In this document: one piece after another, positions 41,235 to 42,184 of the stretch
How the letters are laid out: each line of letters begins with the position of its first letter
Position numbering within the stretch: position 1 is the stretch's first letter
DNA from: an uncultured Dorea sp.
Lineage (GTDB): Bacteria > Bacillota > Clostridia > Lachnospirales > Lachnospiraceae
Direction of reading: 5' to 3'
DNA length: 42,184 nt
NCBI GenBank assembly: GCA_910588745.1
Contig: CAJURK010000026.1
Coordinates: 1 to 42,184 of the forward strand
Notes under the pieces: model-generated
What the model saw: only the letters and a program-made list of their open reading frames with translations
What the model was told of the DNA's origin: nothing
Database searches by the model: none
Program-made: the position numbers and the translations under genes

Positions 41235-41647
41235 TTAACAAGCGCCGTGATTTTTATCATTATCAATAAAAGGCGCGATGTTATAACAATGCAGCCTCAC
41301 AATTTTATGTTGCTTTTTAGGTAGATATTTTCCGTATTTTAGGAGGTGTTTTTTGCCAACCAAATTGGTAGTCTGCGGCAAAAAATGCCTTTTCTGCTTT
41401 ACAACTACTCTTTTCCAAAAAAAGAGGAAGGAGCTTTCTGTATAACAATTACACAGATAATACAAGATCAACCGCAGATTGGCGATACTGCTCAAAAGCT
41501 TCCCAGCGGGCGCCGGGTGAACCAGGAAAGATATCTATGAGGCCGGCGCTTAATCATGAATACATCTGAAACAACGAAAAGATTAAGTCCCAACTGGCTG
41601 TTTGGTACTGAAATCTTACATCTATGTATCAAAAGGAGGAATACATA
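41235..41647 (+). promoter_or_regulatory. Structured leader region upstream of the 88-residue orphan gene
   Basis: No long gene is present. Paired segments seen are GCGCC/GGCGC (41242-41246/41272-41276), TTTTTTGCC/GGCAAAAAA (41349-41357/41377-41385), an alternative GGCA-AAAAA-TGCC followed by TTTT (41378-41393), GCGCCGG/CCGGCGC (41510-41516/41543-41549) and CTTAATC/GATTAAG (41549-41555/41581-41587). A weak promoter TTATCA-16-TATAAC lies at 41260-41287. I could not match it to a known riboswitch class. Confidence 0.35.
41353..41445 (+). CDS. Possible 30-residue leader peptide
   Basis: A TTG codon at 41353 lies six bases after an AGGAGG (41341-41346) and opens a 30-codon frame, MPTKLVVCGKKCLFCF..., ending at TAA 41443-41445. 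It holds three closely spaced cysteines. The start codon lies in the TTTTTTGCC arm of an inverted repeat, so translation could alter leader folding. The TTG start and small size make this a low-confidence call. Confidence 0.3.
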   Translation: MPTKLVVCGKKCLFCFTTTLFQKKRKELSV

Positions 41648-41914
41648 ATGCTATATCCATTTATCAAATTGCACGATGAAACTGAAATCAATCATTCCGA
41701 AATGCACGACGATAAAACCGTCGATGTAGTCGTAAAGAAAAAAGACCAAAAAAAAGGGCTCTTAAAAGCCATGTGCAAACTTCCCGATTACAAATGGGAT
41801 AATGTAGTCGGTTTTAACGACAAGGAAATGGAACGCTTTCAAAAACTTGTAGAAGCAAATTCCCGGCTGATCATGGAATATTCCAAAAAAGGCGGTATTT
41901 TAAATAACAAGTAG
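41648..41914 (+). CDS. Small orphan protein of unknown function
   Basis: An 88-residue soluble, charged protein (MLYPFIKLHDETEINHSEMH at the N-terminus, Lys-rich stretch VVKKKDQKKGLLK in the middle, helical C-terminal half KEMERFQKLVEANSRLIM). The start is ATG 41648 behind AAAAGGAGGAATACATA, one of the best ribosome-binding sites in the window; an ATG at 41624 precedes that site. No family recognised. It has a long upstream leader and is the only plus-strand protein gene near the right edge. Confidence 0.75.
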   Translation: MLYPFIKLHDETEINHSEMHDDKTVDVVVKKKDQKKGLLKAMCKLPDYKWDNVVGFNDKEMERFQKLVEANSRLIMEYSKKGGILNNK

Positions 41915-41987
41915 TTATCCAGATCTAATCTACTGTCTATTGAAGCATCCCAGCGCCTTATTTAATTCCAATGAATCTAAGTACAAA

Positions 41988-42045
41988 CCGCGATTTACAG
42001 GTTTTCCGGATTCCCAACCGCTTCCCGAAAGCCTGCAAACCGCGG
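41988..42045 (-). repeat. Inverted repeat before tRNA-Gly
   Basis: CCGCGATTTACAGG (41988-42001) and CCTGCAAACCGCGG (42032-42045) pair over 14 positions. The two deviations are A-C on the plus strand but G-U on the minus strand, so a minus-strand RNA would fold fully. Inner TTTC/GAAA and GGA/TCC pairs extend it. No clear U-run follows on the minus strand. Confidence 0.5.
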
Positions 42046-42096
42046 CGATTGTATCGTTTTCATAATTTCATTTTTACTACTTTATAAATTATCTAC

Positions 42097-42124
42097 TTGC
42101 AATTATTTCTTAAAGTGATATAAT
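42097..42124 (+). promoter_or_regulatory. tRNA-Gly promoter
   Basis: TTGCAA (42097-42102), 16-base spacer, consensus TATAAT (42119-42124), with the tRNA starting eight bases later. Confidence 0.7.
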
Positions 42125-42132
42125 AAGTTCAT

Positions 42133-42184
42133 GCAGATATGGTTCATCGGTAGAACGCTAGCTTCCCAAGCTGGAAAGGCGGGT
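42133..42184 (+). tRNA. tRNA-Gly (anticodon CCC), truncated by the window edge
   Basis: The acceptor 5' strand GCAGATA is followed by TG, D-stem GTTC/GAAC, the anticodon arm CTAGC-TTCCCAA-GCTGG giving anticodon CCC, and the start of the T arm (CGGGT). The remaining 3' part lies beyond base 42184. The layout matches bacterial tRNA-Gly. Confidence 0.88.

Noticed and set aside
41235..41495. 86-codon minus-strand frame
   Set aside because: No ribosome-binding site, odd composition, and it lies across the structured plus-strand leader.
41510..41590. Possible c-di-AMP, ZTP or c-di-GMP riboswitch in the right-hand leader
   Set aside because: Isolated words (GCTTAATC, CCGGGTGAACC) look familiar, but the conserved cores of these classes are not present in order.

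Overview
The window looks like a chromosomal segment of a low-to-mid GC Clostridia, most probably a Lachnospiraceae-type gut anaerobe. The evidence is the vegetative sigma factor/primase cluster, clostridial AGGAGG ribosome-binding sites, acetate-forming pta-ackA, a SleB-type cell-wall hydrolase, an L,D-transpeptidase, an MBOAT/DHHW surface O-acylation operon and a long clostridial-type PRPP synthetase. Nearly every gene lies on the minus strand. The exceptions are prs, aroC, a small orphan gene and a partial tRNA-Gly at the right edge. I see no CRISPR array, phage, transposase or integrase.

Layout, left to right. 72-3082: accessory regulators (LacI type; a membrane-anchored XRE regulator with a small membrane-protein partner) and a DnaQ-type exonuclease with a zinc-ribbon tail. 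3400-5618: pta-ackA. 5823-8834: der-plsY-gpsA (ribosome assembly GTPase plus first steps of phospholipid synthesis), divergent from prs at 9017-10189. 10258-14221: a four-gene envelope O-acylation operon (SGNH, DUF4358, MBOAT, DHHW). 14334-15488: SleB-type hydrolase. 15622-22483: leuB-ilvD-ilvB-serC-serA, a combined branched-chain/serine operon with a strong hairpin leader. 22783-26419: yajC, tgt and an L,D-transpeptidase with a long acidic cytoplasmic region; tgt begins right at the terminator of the transpeptidase gene. 26758-27855: aroC. 27963-35442: dnaG-rpoD-trmK-Nif3-like-nucleoside kinase-unknown membrane protein, an extended macromolecular-synthesis operon. 35580-36587: dgt, with a branched inverted-repeat element upstream. 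37004-40483: SorC-type regulator, glycerol-1-phosphate dehydrogenase (AraM type), HAD-IIA phosphatase (AraL/NagD type) and rpiB, under a perfect consensus promoter with paired 16-bp direct repeats upstream. 40880-42184: small orphan genes, a candidate antisense RNA, a long structured leader and a truncated tRNA-Gly(CCC).

Most of the window is ordinary core metabolism. The parts most worth following are (a) the SorC/G1P dehydrogenase/HAD/rpiB operon, which has no linked G1P-lipid gene here, (b) the plus-strand promoter-to-terminator unit at about 41053-41166 running antisense over the start of a small gene, (c) the hairpin repeat family seen in the der leader and in the dgt-rpiB gap, (d) the leuB leader hairpin without a T-box, and (e) the tgt start buried behind a terminator. 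All functional statements come from reading the sequence and family knowledge; no database search was run.
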